Assembly: GCA_902794405.1 (NCBI GenBank)
Contig: CADBHI010000096.1
Span: 1-33,002 of the forward strand
DNA: 33,002 nt
Direction: 5' to 3'
DNA from: an uncultured Prevotellaceae bacterium
Lineage (GTDB): Bacteria > Bacteroidota > Bacteroidia > Bacteroidales > Bacteroidaceae
The position numbers and the translations under genes are program-made. Every line of letters starts with the position of its first letter. Within the stretch, counting starts at the first letter, position 1. The notes beneath the pieces were generated by a model. It made no database searches. It saw nothing but the letters and a program-made list of their open reading frames with translations, and had not been told where the DNA came from. Shown piece after piece: positions 14,568 to 23,490 of the stretch.

Positions 14568-15371
14568 CTACAACAATTCGAAGACACCTGTAGGTGTGTT
14601 ACGCTTCAGAACCTCAAGCTTGAAATCCTTTCCTGCCACAATACCGTATTCGCGCAATACTGCCTCAACGGTTTTGCGGGCTAATTCAGGGTGGTTGTTT
14701 TCCTCGCTCAGGTGGCAAAGCCAAACACGCTTCAGCTTCTCAGTCATGTTTTCGGCAATAGCCTTACCGCACTCCTTATTGCAAAGGTGTCCCGTCTTGC
14801 TCTGAATGCGCACCTTCAGATGCATGGGATAGTTTCCATGCATCAGCATTTCCTCGTCGTGATTGGCCTCAATTACCAGATAGTCAGCCCGCGATATATA
14901 GCTGCCTATTTCACTCGTTATCTCACCAGCATCAGTAATGATACAGAAGGTGACGCCCTGTACCTCAATTTGATAGCCTACATTCTCGGAGGCATCGTGA
15001 GGAACGCTGAAGGGGGTGATGTGGAACTGTCCTAAATCCAAGGGTTCGCCTGGCACAACCATGCATTTCATGTCGGATGTCAGTTTTCGCTGAACACAAT
15101 AGTTACGGTCGATGCCTTTATGTACCTCTAAGGTGGCATGGACGGGCAAATGGAGTTCATGGCTAATACTACCTACAGACTTAATGTGGTCTGCATGGTC
15201 ATGGGTAATCAGAATATGATGAATTGAACTAAGGCTCAAGCCAAAGTCTCTGAAATGCTTCTTCAATGTTCTAAACCCAACTCCAATGTCAATAATCAGT
15301 CCTTCTGTTTCGGTCCACAGATAGTAGCAATTTCCGCTACTTCCGCTTCCAAAGGATATAAATCGTAGCAT
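14568..15371 (-). CDS. MBL-fold metallo-hydrolase (YycJ/WalJ-like)
   Basis: The 267-residue protein starts MLRFISFGSGSSGNCYYL, the usual opening of the YycJ-like beta-lactamase-fold family. It has the metal motif THDHADH, then VPHDASENVGY, ITDAGE and a late His segment (VWLCHLSEENNHPEL). These are predicted phosphodiesterases or exonucleases; the WalJ/YycJ branch has been linked to DNA repair. The frame is open to 15392, but the -7 box at 15390-15397 overlaps that ATG, so 15371 is the start. The gene converges on the tRNA cluster and is divergent from a small lipoprotein gene. Confidence 0.85.
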   Translation of the reverse strand: MLRFISFGSGSSGNCYYLWTETEGLIIDIGVGFRTLKKHFRDFGLSLSSIHHILITHDHADHIKSVGSISHELHLPVHATLEVHKGIDRNYCVQRKLTSDMKCMVVPGEPLDLGQFHITPFSVPHDASENVGYQIEVQGVTFCIITDAGEITSEIGSYISRADYLVIEANHDEEMLMHGNYPMHLKVRIQSKTGHLCNKECGKAIAENMTEKLKRVWLCHLSEENNHPELARKTVEAVLREYGIVAGKDFKLEVLKRNTPTGVFELL

Positions 15372-15389
15372 TATATTTGTTATTTTCTG

Positions 15390-15397
15390 CAAAAGTA
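15390..15397 (-). promoter_or_regulatory. -7 box for the MBL hydrolase gene
   Basis: TACTTTTG followed by C on the minus strand, 18 bp before the start codon. It decides the start at 15371. The -33 box is not clear. Confidence 0.45.
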
Positions 15398-15440
15398 CAA
15401 AATTTATCGTAATTGTTATACATAATTCATAATTATTGCC

Positions 15441-15448
15441 TACCTTTG
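15441..15448 (+). promoter_or_regulatory. -7 box for the small lipoprotein gene
   Basis: TACCTTTG lies 21 bp before ATG 15470. The upstream frame starting at 15413 would begin before this box, so it is rejected as start. Confidence 0.45.
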
Positions 15449-15469
15449 TACTTTATTAAGAAATATGAC

Positions 15470-15922
15470 ATGAAGAAATTCGCTTTGTTTTTGATGGCCG
15501 TCGTAGCTCTATGGGGGTGTGAAACAGATAGTTCTGACATTGACAAGAAGGTACGTGAAGTAGCATCAGTATTTGCCGAGGCCTACTTCAACTATGATTT
15601 CGAGGAAGCCCTCAAATGGGTGACCGACGACTCGGAAAAGTGGCTACGCTTTGCCGCCACGAATATATCGCAGGAAGACGTAGACTCGCTTAATGCCCAA
15701 ATGAAGGCTGCCACCGTGGAAACCGACGAGGTTAGCTACATAGACGACGAGACGCTGACTGTAGGTATCACCGTTAAGGACTTCCTGCTGAAGGATACTG
15801 TAGGGAAGCCAGGGCACATCGAAAATGAAGCGAAATACAATCTGACAATTGTCAAACAAGGCAGGAAATACCGTGTCAGAATGGCATGCCTACCGCAAAA
15901 TGAAAGGCGAAGTCACGACTGA
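15470..15922 (+). CDS. Small lipoprotein of unknown function (150 aa)
   Basis: The protein starts MKKFALFLMAVVALWGCETD, a lipoprotein signal with lipobox ALWGC (Cys17). The mature part reads as a small alpha+beta domain (VFAEAYFNYDFEEALKWVT, then NLTIVKQGRKYRVRM), like the cystatin- or NTF2-like DUF4878 lipoproteins, but I cannot assign it firmly. It would sit in a membrane facing the periplasm. Its last 47 bp overlap the end of the convergent tamL gene, so the C-terminus QNERRSHD is encoded antisense to the end of the TamL barrel. Confidence 0.75.
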   Translation: MKKFALFLMAVVALWGCETDSSDIDKKVREVASVFAEAYFNYDFEEALKWVTDDSEKWLRFAATNISQEDVDSLNAQMKAATVETDEVSYIDDETLTVGITVKDFLLKDTVGKPGHIENEAKYNLTIVKQGRKYRVRMACLPQNERRSHD

Positions 15923-18080
15923 TTCTTGGGTGCACTATTGGGAAGTGCTGTTCTTCATCATAGGCAGGATTAACAGCCTTCATGCCTAAGTCGAAGCGTA
16001 CGATGAAATAGTCGAAATTAAAACGGAAGCCCAGGCCGTAGTTGGCGGCAATCTGGTCGGGAAAATCCTTAAGGGTCAATTGTCCACCCGGCTGATCGGG
16101 ATAGTCACGCAACGTCCAGATGTTACCAGCATCGACAAAGAGAGCACCATCCAGTTTCCAGAACAAATGCGTACGGTATTCCACATTCAGGTCAAGCTTC
16201 ACGTCACCCGTTTGGTTAATAAAGTCAATACGCCCGTCAGTACCTTTATATCGTCCAGGACCTATTCCACGTACCGCCCAGCCTCGAAGCGAGTTGGCAC
16301 CACCCGAGAAGTAGCGTTTCTCGAAAGGCAACAGCGTAGAGTTACCGTAAGGATAGGCAATGCCCAACCCAAAATGGAACACCAACTGGTTGCTGAAGTC
16401 GAGCTGCAAGCGGCGCGTAAAATCGAAATCACCTTTTATATATTGTGCATAGGCGATATTGAAAATTTTATATTGACCCTGGTCATTGGTGCGGGCATCA
16501 AAGAGCTTTGACATCAGGTTAAATATATTTCCCGAAGTCTCAATGTTTGTCTTTAGTGCCGTACGTCCGTTGTTGTAGGCAAAGCCGAAACCTGTCTTTG
16601 CAATGAACAGGTCTTCGTAGTTGTAGCGCAGAATGGCATTGCGCGATGTGACATCATCGAGATAACGCTCCTTAAAGGTCTGACTAATCCACGGCATCAG
16701 CACGTAGTTGATGTCGAGCATGTCAAGCTGGTACTGACAGAGGCTGGAAGCTGGTGCCCATCTATAGCGCCAAGCTGCCGACCACAACCTGCGATGAAAT
16801 TCTGGGCGATCCTGCATGTCGTAGAGCACCGACACCTCACTCGTGGCATTCACGACACGTCGAGTGGCGGCACTAACGAAGGGCATGATGAATCGTGGGA
16901 ACTTCAAGCGTGTCTCTAAGCTGTACTCTATAAAGTCCTGATTACTATAGCCTTCCAAACCTTTGATAGCTTCATACGCGCCACGCAGTTCTACCGACAG
17001 ATTCTCAGAACCCCTGAAAAGATTGTTGTTCTGATAAGTCAGTGTGGCAGCTGCACCAAGATCGCCTGCAGTATTGGTTCCCTCTGGCTGAAAACTCACC
17101 GTTGAGGGCTTGTTGGTCTGCAAACTGATGTTACAGTCGAGGAGCGATGTGTCAGGGACTTCCACAAACTGAATGTTCGTATATTTTACCGCCCCGAGCC
17201 TTCCGAAATGGTTATAGGTGTTCTGCAGGTCACTCACAGAGTAATAGCCGCCTTCCTTGATATAGGTACTCTCGTTTAGCACCTTACGCCTCAGGTGGAT
17301 GGTCGTATCGTTAGGGGCCCCGCTCATAAACGACACCTTTCTTATATGATAGCGTGTGTGCAAAGTATCGAGACCCTCGCGAGTCAAGCTATTGCCCAAC
17401 AGCAGTTTCACATTCACACGATTACCGCCACTAAGGGTATCAGCCTCATAGCGGATGTACTCCTTATGGAAGCGGTAGTAGCCCTGATCATTCAGTAAAC
17501 GAGTGATGCGTTTCCGTTCGAGGTCAAGTTCATCAACGCTAAACTGCCGACCGGTTATCAGTCTCTGGTTATGGGGGTCGTCCAAGCGCAGTTCATCCCT
17601 TATAATAGGGTCGTCAATCTGGTAGGAGACATCTCCTAAATAATAAGGTGTGCCAGGAAACAGCTTGAAATCCTCCGACAGACGCTTACCCTTGATTCTT
17701 GTCCACAGCTCTACCCTACCGTTCATATAACCATTATTCTGCAAGTACATCTGCAAGTCGGAAACAGTCATCGAAGCTTTGACTGAATCATATATTACCG
17801 GCGGCTCACCAATGCCACGAAGCAGACGGTTGTGCCATCGTGAAGAGTCCCTGCCCGACAACGAGTATACGTGTAATGGCAATTTCACCAGCGAGAACCA
17901 TTTCACATTATTCTGCTGGCGAGCATAGTTTTTCAGCTTGCTGCCATTCATGTCACGATAATGTCCGTCAACTTTCATATTGACGTCATCAAGCAGATAT
18001 GAACCATCTGGCACGTACTTAGTTTCAGCACATGCCACCAGCAGCATAGCCACCAGGAGAACGACACCAAAGTGTTTCAA
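15876..18080 (-). CDS. tamL: TamL-like BamA/TamA-family outer-membrane assembly protein
   Basis: The product (about 734 residues) starts with a lipoprotein signal ending LLVAC before AETKYVPDGSYLL, the opening of the Bacteroidota lipoprotein form of TamA. POTRA-like repeats follow to about residue 345, then a 16-strand barrel with the Omp85 signature RYFSGGANSLRGWAVRGIGPG and a closing strand ending in Phe (HFAVGMPF). It should insert or export outer-membrane proteins. The frame is open to 18266, but a full promoter at 18103-18134 lies inside that extension and no ATG gives a signal peptide. A TTG at 18080 (LKHFGVVLLVAM) is therefore the likely start. The 3' end overlaps the lipoprotein gene by 47 bp. 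Confidence 0.85.
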   Translation of the reverse strand: MKHFGVVLLVAMLLVACAETKYVPDGSYLLDDVNMKVDGHYRDMNGSKLKNYARQQNNVKWFSLVKLPLHVYSLSGRDSSRWHNRLLRGIGEPPVIYDSVKASMTVSDLQMYLQNNGYMNGRVELWTRIKGKRLSEDFKLFPGTPYYLGDVSYQIDDPIIRDELRLDDPHNQRLITGRQFSVDELDLERKRITRLLNDQGYYRFHKEYIRYEADTLSGGNRVNVKLLLGNSLTREGLDTLHTRYHIRKVSFMSGAPNDTTIHLRRKVLNESTYIKEGGYYSVSDLQNTYNHFGRLGAVKYTNIQFVEVPDTSLLDCNISLQTNKPSTVSFQPEGTNTAGDLGAAATLTYQNNNLFRGSENLSVELRGAYEAIKGLEGYSNQDFIEYSLETRLKFPRFIMPFVSAATRRVVNATSEVSVLYDMQDRPEFHRRLWSAAWRYRWAPASSLCQYQLDMLDINYVLMPWISQTFKERYLDDVTSRNAILRYNYEDLFIAKTGFGFAYNNGRTALKTNIETSGNIFNLMSKLFDARTNDQGQYKIFNIAYAQYIKGDFDFTRRLQLDFSNQLVFHFGLGIAYPYGNSTLLPFEKRYFSGGANSLRGWAVRGIGPGRYKGTDGRIDFINQTGDVKLDLNVEYRTHLFWKLDGALFVDAGNIWTLRDYPDQPGGQLTLKDFPDQIAANYGLGFRFNFDYFIVRFDLGMKAVNPAYDEEQHFPIVHPRISRDFAFHFAVGMPF

Positions 18081-18102
18081 GCGTTTGTCAATTTTCGGTC
18101 TG

Positions 18103-18134
18103 CAAAAGTACAAATTTAAAACGAAATCAGCAAA
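18103..18134 (-). promoter_or_regulatory. tamL promoter
   Basis: On the minus strand TTTG (18134-18131) and TACTTTTG (18110-18103) are spaced 20 bp. It decides for the TTG start at 18080. Confidence 0.6.
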
Positions 18135-18204
18135 AAGAATAAGAAGAATTGGCAAAATACTATAATTTTCGCCAAAAAAGGGTGGATAAATCCGAAATAA
18201 TTCG

Positions 18205-18212
18205 TAACTTTG
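18205..18212 (+). promoter_or_regulatory. -7 box for glyA
   Basis: TAACTTTG followed by CC, 40 bp before the glyA ATG. The -33 element is weak. Confidence 0.5.
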
Positions 18213-18252
18213 CCAACTCATTTGATAAAAGTGTAATATTACAATAAACAAG

Positions 18253-19533
18253 ATGAAAAGAGACAACCAAATCTTCGAGTTGATTGAGAAAGAGCATCAG
18301 CGCCAGTTGAAGGGCATCGAGCTGATTGCCAGTGAGAACTTTGTAAGCGATCAGGTGATGGAGGCCATGGGCTCGTACCTGACGAACAAGTACGCCGAGG
18401 GTTATCCCGGTAAGCGTTACTATGGCGGTTGCCAGGTAGTAGACGAGGTAGAGCAGCTGGCCATTGACCGCGTCTGCAAGCTCTTTGGTGCTGAGTATGC
18501 CAACGTGCAGCCTCACTCTGGTGCACAGGCCAACGCCGCCGTACTCTTAGCAGTACTGCAGCCGGGCGACACATTCATGGGTCTGAATCTGGCTCACGGC
18601 GGTCACCTCTCACACGGTTCGCTGGTGAACACGAGTGGTATCCTCTACAAGCCCGTAGGCTACAACCTGAACAAGGAGACTGGCCGTGTGGACTACGACG
18701 AGATGGAGCAGCTGGCCTTGGAGCACAAGCCCAAGTTGATTATCGGCGGTGGCTCTGCCTACAGCCGTGAGTGGGACTATAAGCGTATGCGTGAGATTGC
18801 CGACAAAGTGGGTGCTCTCTTGATGATCGACATGGCTCACCCTGCCGGTCTGATTGCAGCCGGACTGCTTGAGAATCCCGTGAAGTGGGCTCACATCGTT
18901 ACCTCTACTACTCATAAGACCCTGCGCGGTCCTCGCGGAGGTATCATCCTGCTGGGTAAGGACTTCGACAACCCCTGGGGCCTGAAGACGCCAAAGGGTG
19001 AAATCAAGAAGATGTCGGCTCTGCTGAACAGCGCCGTATTCCCTGGTCAGCAGGGCGGTCCGTTAGAGCACGTCATCGCCGCCAAGGCCGTTGCTTTCGG
19101 TGAGGCTCTGCAGCCTGAGTTCAAGGAGTGGGCCAAGCAGGTCCAGAAGAATGCCAAGGTACTGGCCGACGAACTGATTAAGCGCGGCTTCGGCATTGTC
19201 AGCGGTGGTACCGACAACCACTCTATGCTGGTCGACCTGCGTTCGAAATATCCCGACCTGACTGGTAAGGTGGCTGAGAACGCTCTGGTTGCTGCCGACA
19301 TCACCGTTAACAAGAACATGGTACCGTTCGACTCTCGCTCAGCTTTCCAGACCTCTGGTATTCGTCTCGGCACTCCTGCCATCACTACCCGTGGTGCCAA
19401 GGAAGACCTGATGGTTCAGATTGCCGCCTGGATTGAGGAAGTGCTCAATGCTCCTGAGGACGAGCAGGTCATTGCCTCCGTCCGTGCTCGTGTCAACGAG
19501 AAGATGAAGGAATATCCGCTCTTCGCCTATTAA
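18253..19533 (+). CDS. glyA: Serine hydroxymethyltransferase
   Basis: The 426-residue PLP enzyme converts serine and tetrahydrofolate to glycine and methylene-tetrahydrofolate. Motifs are [12 protein letters not shown] (21-32), [14 protein letters not shown] (47-60), [10 protein letters not shown] (191-200) and the PLP lysine Lys222 in [13 protein letters not shown]. Length and start agree with the family. Strong codon bias suggests high expression. It is divergent from tamL and lies 21 bp before the CotH gene, separated by two copies of TTAAGCTAT and no visible terminator, so read-through is possible. Confidence 0.97.
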   Translation: MKRDNQIFELIEKEHQRQLKGIELIASENFVSDQVMEAMGSYLTNKYAEGYPGKRYYGGCQVVDEVEQLAIDRVCKLFGAEYANVQPHSGAQANAAVLLAVLQPGDTFMGLNLAHGGHLSHGSLVNTSGILYKPVGYNLNKETGRVDYDEMEQLALEHKPKLIIGGGSAYSREWDYKRMREIADKVGALLMIDMAHPAGLIAAGLLENPVKWAHIVTSTTHKTLRGPRGGIILLGKDFDNPWGLKTPKGEIKKMSALLNSAVFPGQQGGPLEHVIAAKAVAFGEALQPEFKEWAKQVQKNAKVLADELIKRGFGIVSGGTDNHSMLVDLRSKYPDLTGKVAENALVAADITVNKNMVPFDSRSAFQTSGIRLGTPAITTRGAKEDLMVQIAAWIEEVLNAPEDEQVIASVRARVNEKMKEYPLFAY

Positions 19534-19554
19534 GCTATTTTAAAGTTAAGCTAT

Positions 19555-22500
19555 ATGAAACTAAGACTACTAACAAGCGTGGCTGCCTGGTTGATGGCAG
19601 CCACGTTATGTACCGCAGCTGCGGTATGGACAGACGTTACCCAGGCTTTTATTACCAATGCAACATTCGACGAGGGTAACACAGACGGATGGATAACAGA
19701 GACACAAGGGGGCACCGTAGGACCCAGTGCAGGCTGCATGCGGTTCTACGACACCACCTGTACACTTAGCCAGCAGCTCAACAATCTGCCGAAGGGCAAA
19801 TACCGACTGAGCGTACAGGGATTCTATCGAGCCTATGGCGACTCATACGAGGCCTTTACAAATGGTTCAGAAAACATCACTGCCTATCTCTTTGCCGGTG
19901 ACAACGCTACCAAGTTGCGTAGCGTCTACTCAGAGGGACTCAGGTGGCAGGGAACCGGCAACTGGCAAATCCATAACGACCAATACTACCCTGACAACAG
20001 TTCAAGTGCCAACTATGCTTTTGAGAATAGACTCTACGAGGGTAATACCCTTGAGTTTGAGGCAGAGGGCAACATCACCATCGGTATCAGGTGTGAACAG
20101 CGCGAATCCCAGAACTACTGCGTATTCGATAACTTCAAATTAGAATACTACGGTGAGACTGTCAAGGTGAGTGGCGTTGAGCTGAAACTTGACAACACAA
20201 AGCTAATCGTCGGCGAGACAGCCACCATCAATGCCACAATGACTCCGGCTCACGCTACGGCGGCAAAGCTGACATGGACTTCTGACAACAAAAAAGTGGC
20301 AACGGTCGACCAAAAAGGCGTTGTAACTGCAGTTGGTGAAGGAACAGCCGTCATCACAGCTACCGTCAACGGCAACGCCACCGTAAAGGGCAAACTGACC
20401 ATCACCGTAGAGCACAGCCAGGCTTCGGCTGGCTCAATCGTCATCAACGAAATCATGGCGTCGAACATTGACGAGTATATCAGCCCCGCCTTCAACTTCG
20501 ACGGGTGGATGGAACTGTACAACCCCACTGACAAAGCCGTAGAGCTGGGCGGACTTCGCATTAGCGACTCTGCCAATAAGCAAGGCCCGTGGACCACCCC
20601 CGTCAGCATGGGCATCCTGCCTGCCAAGGGCTATCGCGTCATCTGGTTCGACTCCAATGACATTGCGCCGGAGAACGCACCCTTCAAACTCGATACCGAT
20701 GGCGGCACCATCGTCATCACTGATGCCAACAAGCAAGAAATAGCATCTCTGGAATACCCTGCCTCAATGGAGCGCATCAGCTATGCCCGTTCTACCGACG
20801 GCACAGGCGAATGGGGATTTACTGGTACCGCCACCCCAGGTACTTCAAATAACGGCATCAAACAGTTTACGGAGCAGCTCGCTGCTCCCGTGGTAGACCA
20901 GCCCTCACAGCTCTACAAAGATTCATTCACCGTGAAAGTAACCATCCCTAAGGGCTGCACCCTGCGATACACCAGCGACGGTTCTCTGCCTACACTGGAT
21001 AATGGACAAACCAGCAAGGATGGTGTTTTTGAGATCCAACCCCAGTTCTATACCTGGGGAAATGAAGTTTGGGTATGGGGAAATTACGACTACCGCTTCC
21101 GCCTGTTTGCCGATGACAAGCTGCCTTCAACCGTCACCACCCGTTCCTTCATCTACAAGGAATACGACTATTACCTGCCCGTTGTTTCTGTAGTAACCGA
21201 CCAGAATTTCATCTACAGTCAGGAGATTGGTGTTTTCTCGATAGGCCCCAACGGCCGTCCGGGCAACGGCCAGTCACAGAAGTGCAACTGGAACATGAAC
21301 TGGGAGCGCCCGGTGAACTTCTCATATCTGGATGAAAACGGCCAGATGGTGATCAACCAGGACGTCAACCTCGAGATGTGCGGTGGTTGGAGCCGTGCAT
21401 GGACGCCCCATGCCTTTAAGCTGAAAGGCAGCAAGGAGATGGGCGGCAACAAGGACCTGCTCTATCCCTTCTTCAAGGACAAGCCCTATATCCGCAACCG
21501 TACCCTGCAGATACGCAATGGCGGTAATGACACCCAATGCCGTATCAAAGACCCTGCCCTGCAGTACATTGTGCAAACGTCAGGATTTAACATCGACTGT
21601 CAAAGCTACCAGCCGGTCCACGAATTCATCAACGGTGAATACATTGGTGTGCTGAACGTTCGCGAGCCCAACAACAAGCATTACGTCTATGCCAACTACG
21701 GATGGGACGACGACGAGATAGACCAGTTCGAGATGTCGCCCGACTCTGGCTATGTACAGAAATGCGGCACCCCCGACGCTTTCTACGAACTGGTTGACGT
21801 CTTGTCACCCGATGCTGCCGATGCCAACACCTATGCTGAAATCTGCAAGCGTCTCGACATGGATGCCTACATCAATTACATGGCTATACAAATGTATCTT
21901 GGCAACACGGACTGGCCTCAGAACAATGTCAAGGGATTCCGTCATCGCGACGGCGGCAAGTTCCGCTTCGTGTTGTTCGACCTTGACCACTCCTTCAACA
22001 CCAGCAGTTCTTTCAGCACCTTCTTAAACAAGGAGCGCTATCAATTCGACCAGCTCTATCCCACATCTTTAGGACGTATTACCGACCAGATCCGTTTCGT
22101 TACGCTGTTCAAGAACCTGCTTAACAACAAAGACTTCTGCCGGCAATTCGTCGATGCCTTCTGCATTGTAGGCGGCAGCGTATACGAAAAGTCACGCGCT
22201 ACAGCCATTATCGACGAAATGGTCAACTATGTGGAACCTGCCATGAACATGGACTGGGGTTCGGCAAGATCAACTGCCAACCAGCTGAAAAGTTCACTTA
22301 ACTCGCGCAACAGCTCGCTGACTAACACGCTGAGAAATACCACCTATTTTAATATAAAGAACACAACCAGGCAGACTGTTACGCTCAACAGCGACACCAA
22401 GGGAGCACGCATCACCATCAATGGTCAGGAAGTACCCACCGGCTCATTCAACGGTACACTCTTTGCCCCCGTCACCTTGCGGGCAATGGCTCCTGGCGGT

Positions 22501-23388
22501 TGTGTCTTCAAAGCGTGGATAAACGATAATACGGGAGCCGTCCATTCCACCGAACCTGAAATCAGCCTTCCCAGTGACAACACTGTCAAACTAACGGCCA
22601 CCTTCACACGCCTTTCCTATGCCGAAGCCAAGGCAAAGGGTGTGTCACCAATTCGTATCAACGAAGTTAGCGGTTCCAACGACAGCTACATCGACGAGTA
22701 TGGAAAGAAGGGCGACTGGGTGGAACTCTACAATACTACTGATGCTGACATGGATATAGAAGGTATGTTCCTTACCGACGACCTCGCAATGCCGACAAAG
22801 TATAAAATCACGAAAGGCGACACCAAGGCCAACACCGTGATTCCTGCCCAGGGCTACCTTGTTATCTGGTGTGACAACAAGCGGTCTACCACCGACAACG
22901 GATTACATGCATCTTTCAAGATTGACGGCGATGGCGGCCTGGTTGCCATCAGCGCAGTCGACCAGTCATGGTCCGACGTCATGGCTTATGGAGCACATGA
23001 TGCACAGACCACTATCGGACGCTATCCCGATGGTGCTTCCGACGTCTATGCAATGAGCGCCGCTACCATTGGACACTCCAACATTCGGACGTCCTACATG
23101 ACTCCCGACAATACGCCTGTCACTGGCATTGCCGCTGACAGAGTCATGGCTCAGCATGCGTTGCAGCTTAGCTACGCCGCACGTCACCTGCTCGTCAGCT
23201 GCAGCAACAGCCGCCAAGTAGCCATTACCATCAATCGCACCGATGGTGTACTTGCCGCCCAGACTATGCTCAATACTGCCAGCGGCTCTGCACATTTCGA
23301 CACCGATTCACTTGAGCCAGGCTTCTACGTAGCACGTGCTACTGACGACAATGGCAATACAGTTTCATGCAAATTTGTCAAACGGTAA
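19555..23388 (+). CDS. Secreted CotH-kinase/lamin-tail multidomain protein, T9SS cargo
   Basis: The 1277-residue protein has a signal peptide (MKLRLLTSVAAWLMAATLC). An N-terminal beta-sandwich (about 30-195) is followed by a bacterial Ig-like BIG_2 domain (about 203-285, with WTSDNKKVATVDQKGVVTA), a lamin-tail domain (about 293-430), and a chitobiase-like segment with LRYTSDGSLPT. A CotH domain (about 545-920) has NTDWPQNN and FDLDHSF, equivalent to the catalytic loop and metal-binding Asp of CotH kinases. A second lamin-tail (about 1028-1170) precedes a C-terminal type IX sorting domain ending FYVARATDDNGNTVSCKFVK. It is probably surface-anchored or released; CotH proteins phosphorylate proteins in spore coats, and the target here is unknown. 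Confidence 0.88.
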   Translation: MKLRLLTSVAAWLMAATLCTAAAVWTDVTQAFITNATFDEGNTDGWITETQGGTVGPSAGCMRFYDTTCTLSQQLNNLPKGKYRLSVQGFYRAYGDSYEAFTNGSENITAYLFAGDNATKLRSVYSEGLRWQGTGNWQIHNDQYYPDNSSSANYAFENRLYEGNTLEFEAEGNITIGIRCEQRESQNYCVFDNFKLEYYGETVKVSGVELKLDNTKLIVGETATINATMTPAHATAAKLTWTSDNKKVATVDQKGVVTAVGEGTAVITATVNGNATVKGKLTITVEHSQASAGSIVINEIMASNIDEYISPAFNFDGWMELYNPTDKAVELGGLRISDSANKQGPWTTPVSMGILPAKGYRVIWFDSNDIAPENAPFKLDTDGGTIVITDANKQEIASLEYPASMERISYARSTDGTGEWGFTGTATPGTSNNGIKQFTEQLAAPVVDQPSQLYKDSFTVKVTIPKGCTLRYTSDGSLPTLDNGQTSKDGVFEIQPQFYTWGNEVWVWGNYDYRFRLFADDKLPSTVTTRSFIYKEYDYYLPVVSVVTDQNFIYSQEIGVFSIGPNGRPGNGQSQKCNWNMNWERPVNFSYLDENGQMVINQDVNLEMCGGWSRAWTPHAFKLKGSKEMGGNKDLLYPFFKDKPYIRNRTLQIRNGGNDTQCRIKDPALQYIVQTSGFNIDCQSYQPVHEFINGEYIGVLNVREPNNKHYVYANYGWDDDEIDQFEMSPDSGYVQKCGTPDAFYELVDVLSPDAADANTYAEICKRLDMDAYINYMAIQMYLGNTDWPQNNVKGFRHRDGGKFRFVLFDLDHSFNTSSSFSTFLNKERYQFDQLYPTSLGRITDQIRFVTLFKNLLNNKDFCRQFVDAFCIVGGSVYEKSRATAIIDEMVNYVEPAMNMDWGSARSTANQLKSSLNSRNSSLTNTLRNTTYFNIKNTTRQTVTLNSDTKGARITINGQEVPTGSFNGTLFAPVTLRAMAPGGCVFKAWINDNTGAVHSTEPEISLPSDNTVKLTATFTRLSYAEAKAKGVSPIRINEVSGSNDSYIDEYGKKGDWVELYNTTDADMDIEGMFLTDDLAMPTKYKITKGDTKANTVIPAQGYLVIWCDNKRSTTDNGLHASFKIDGDGGLVAISAVDQSWSDVMAYGAHDAQTTIGRYPDGASDVYAMSAATIGHSNIRTSYMTPDNTPVTGIAADRVMAQHALQLSYAARHLLVSCSNSRQVAITINRTDGVLAAQTMLNTASGSAHFDTDSLEPGFYVARATDDNGNTVSCKFVKR

Positions 23389-23408
23389 TGTTAAATAACC
23401 TTATTTCC

Positions 23409-23439
23409 TTTGTCAGCTAAATTAAAATGCTTACCTTTG
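23409..23439 (+). promoter_or_regulatory. Promoter of the glycogen operon
   Basis: TTTG (23409-23412) and TACCTTTG (23432-23439) are spaced 19 bp. It lies inside the apparent N-terminal extension of the debranching-enzyme frame, deciding for the start at 23491. Confidence 0.7.
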
Positions 23440-23490
23440 GGCTATCAAAATCTAAAACAACAAAAAGAACGAAAACCTAAAATAGGAATT

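Noticed and set aside
18081-18266. 62-codon N-terminal extension of tamL
   Set aside because: A full promoter lies inside it and the lipoprotein signal would no longer be N-terminal.
23410-23490. 27-codon N-terminal extension of the debranching enzyme
   Set aside because: It overlaps the promoter at 23409-23439; MSYLRFEKA is the family start.
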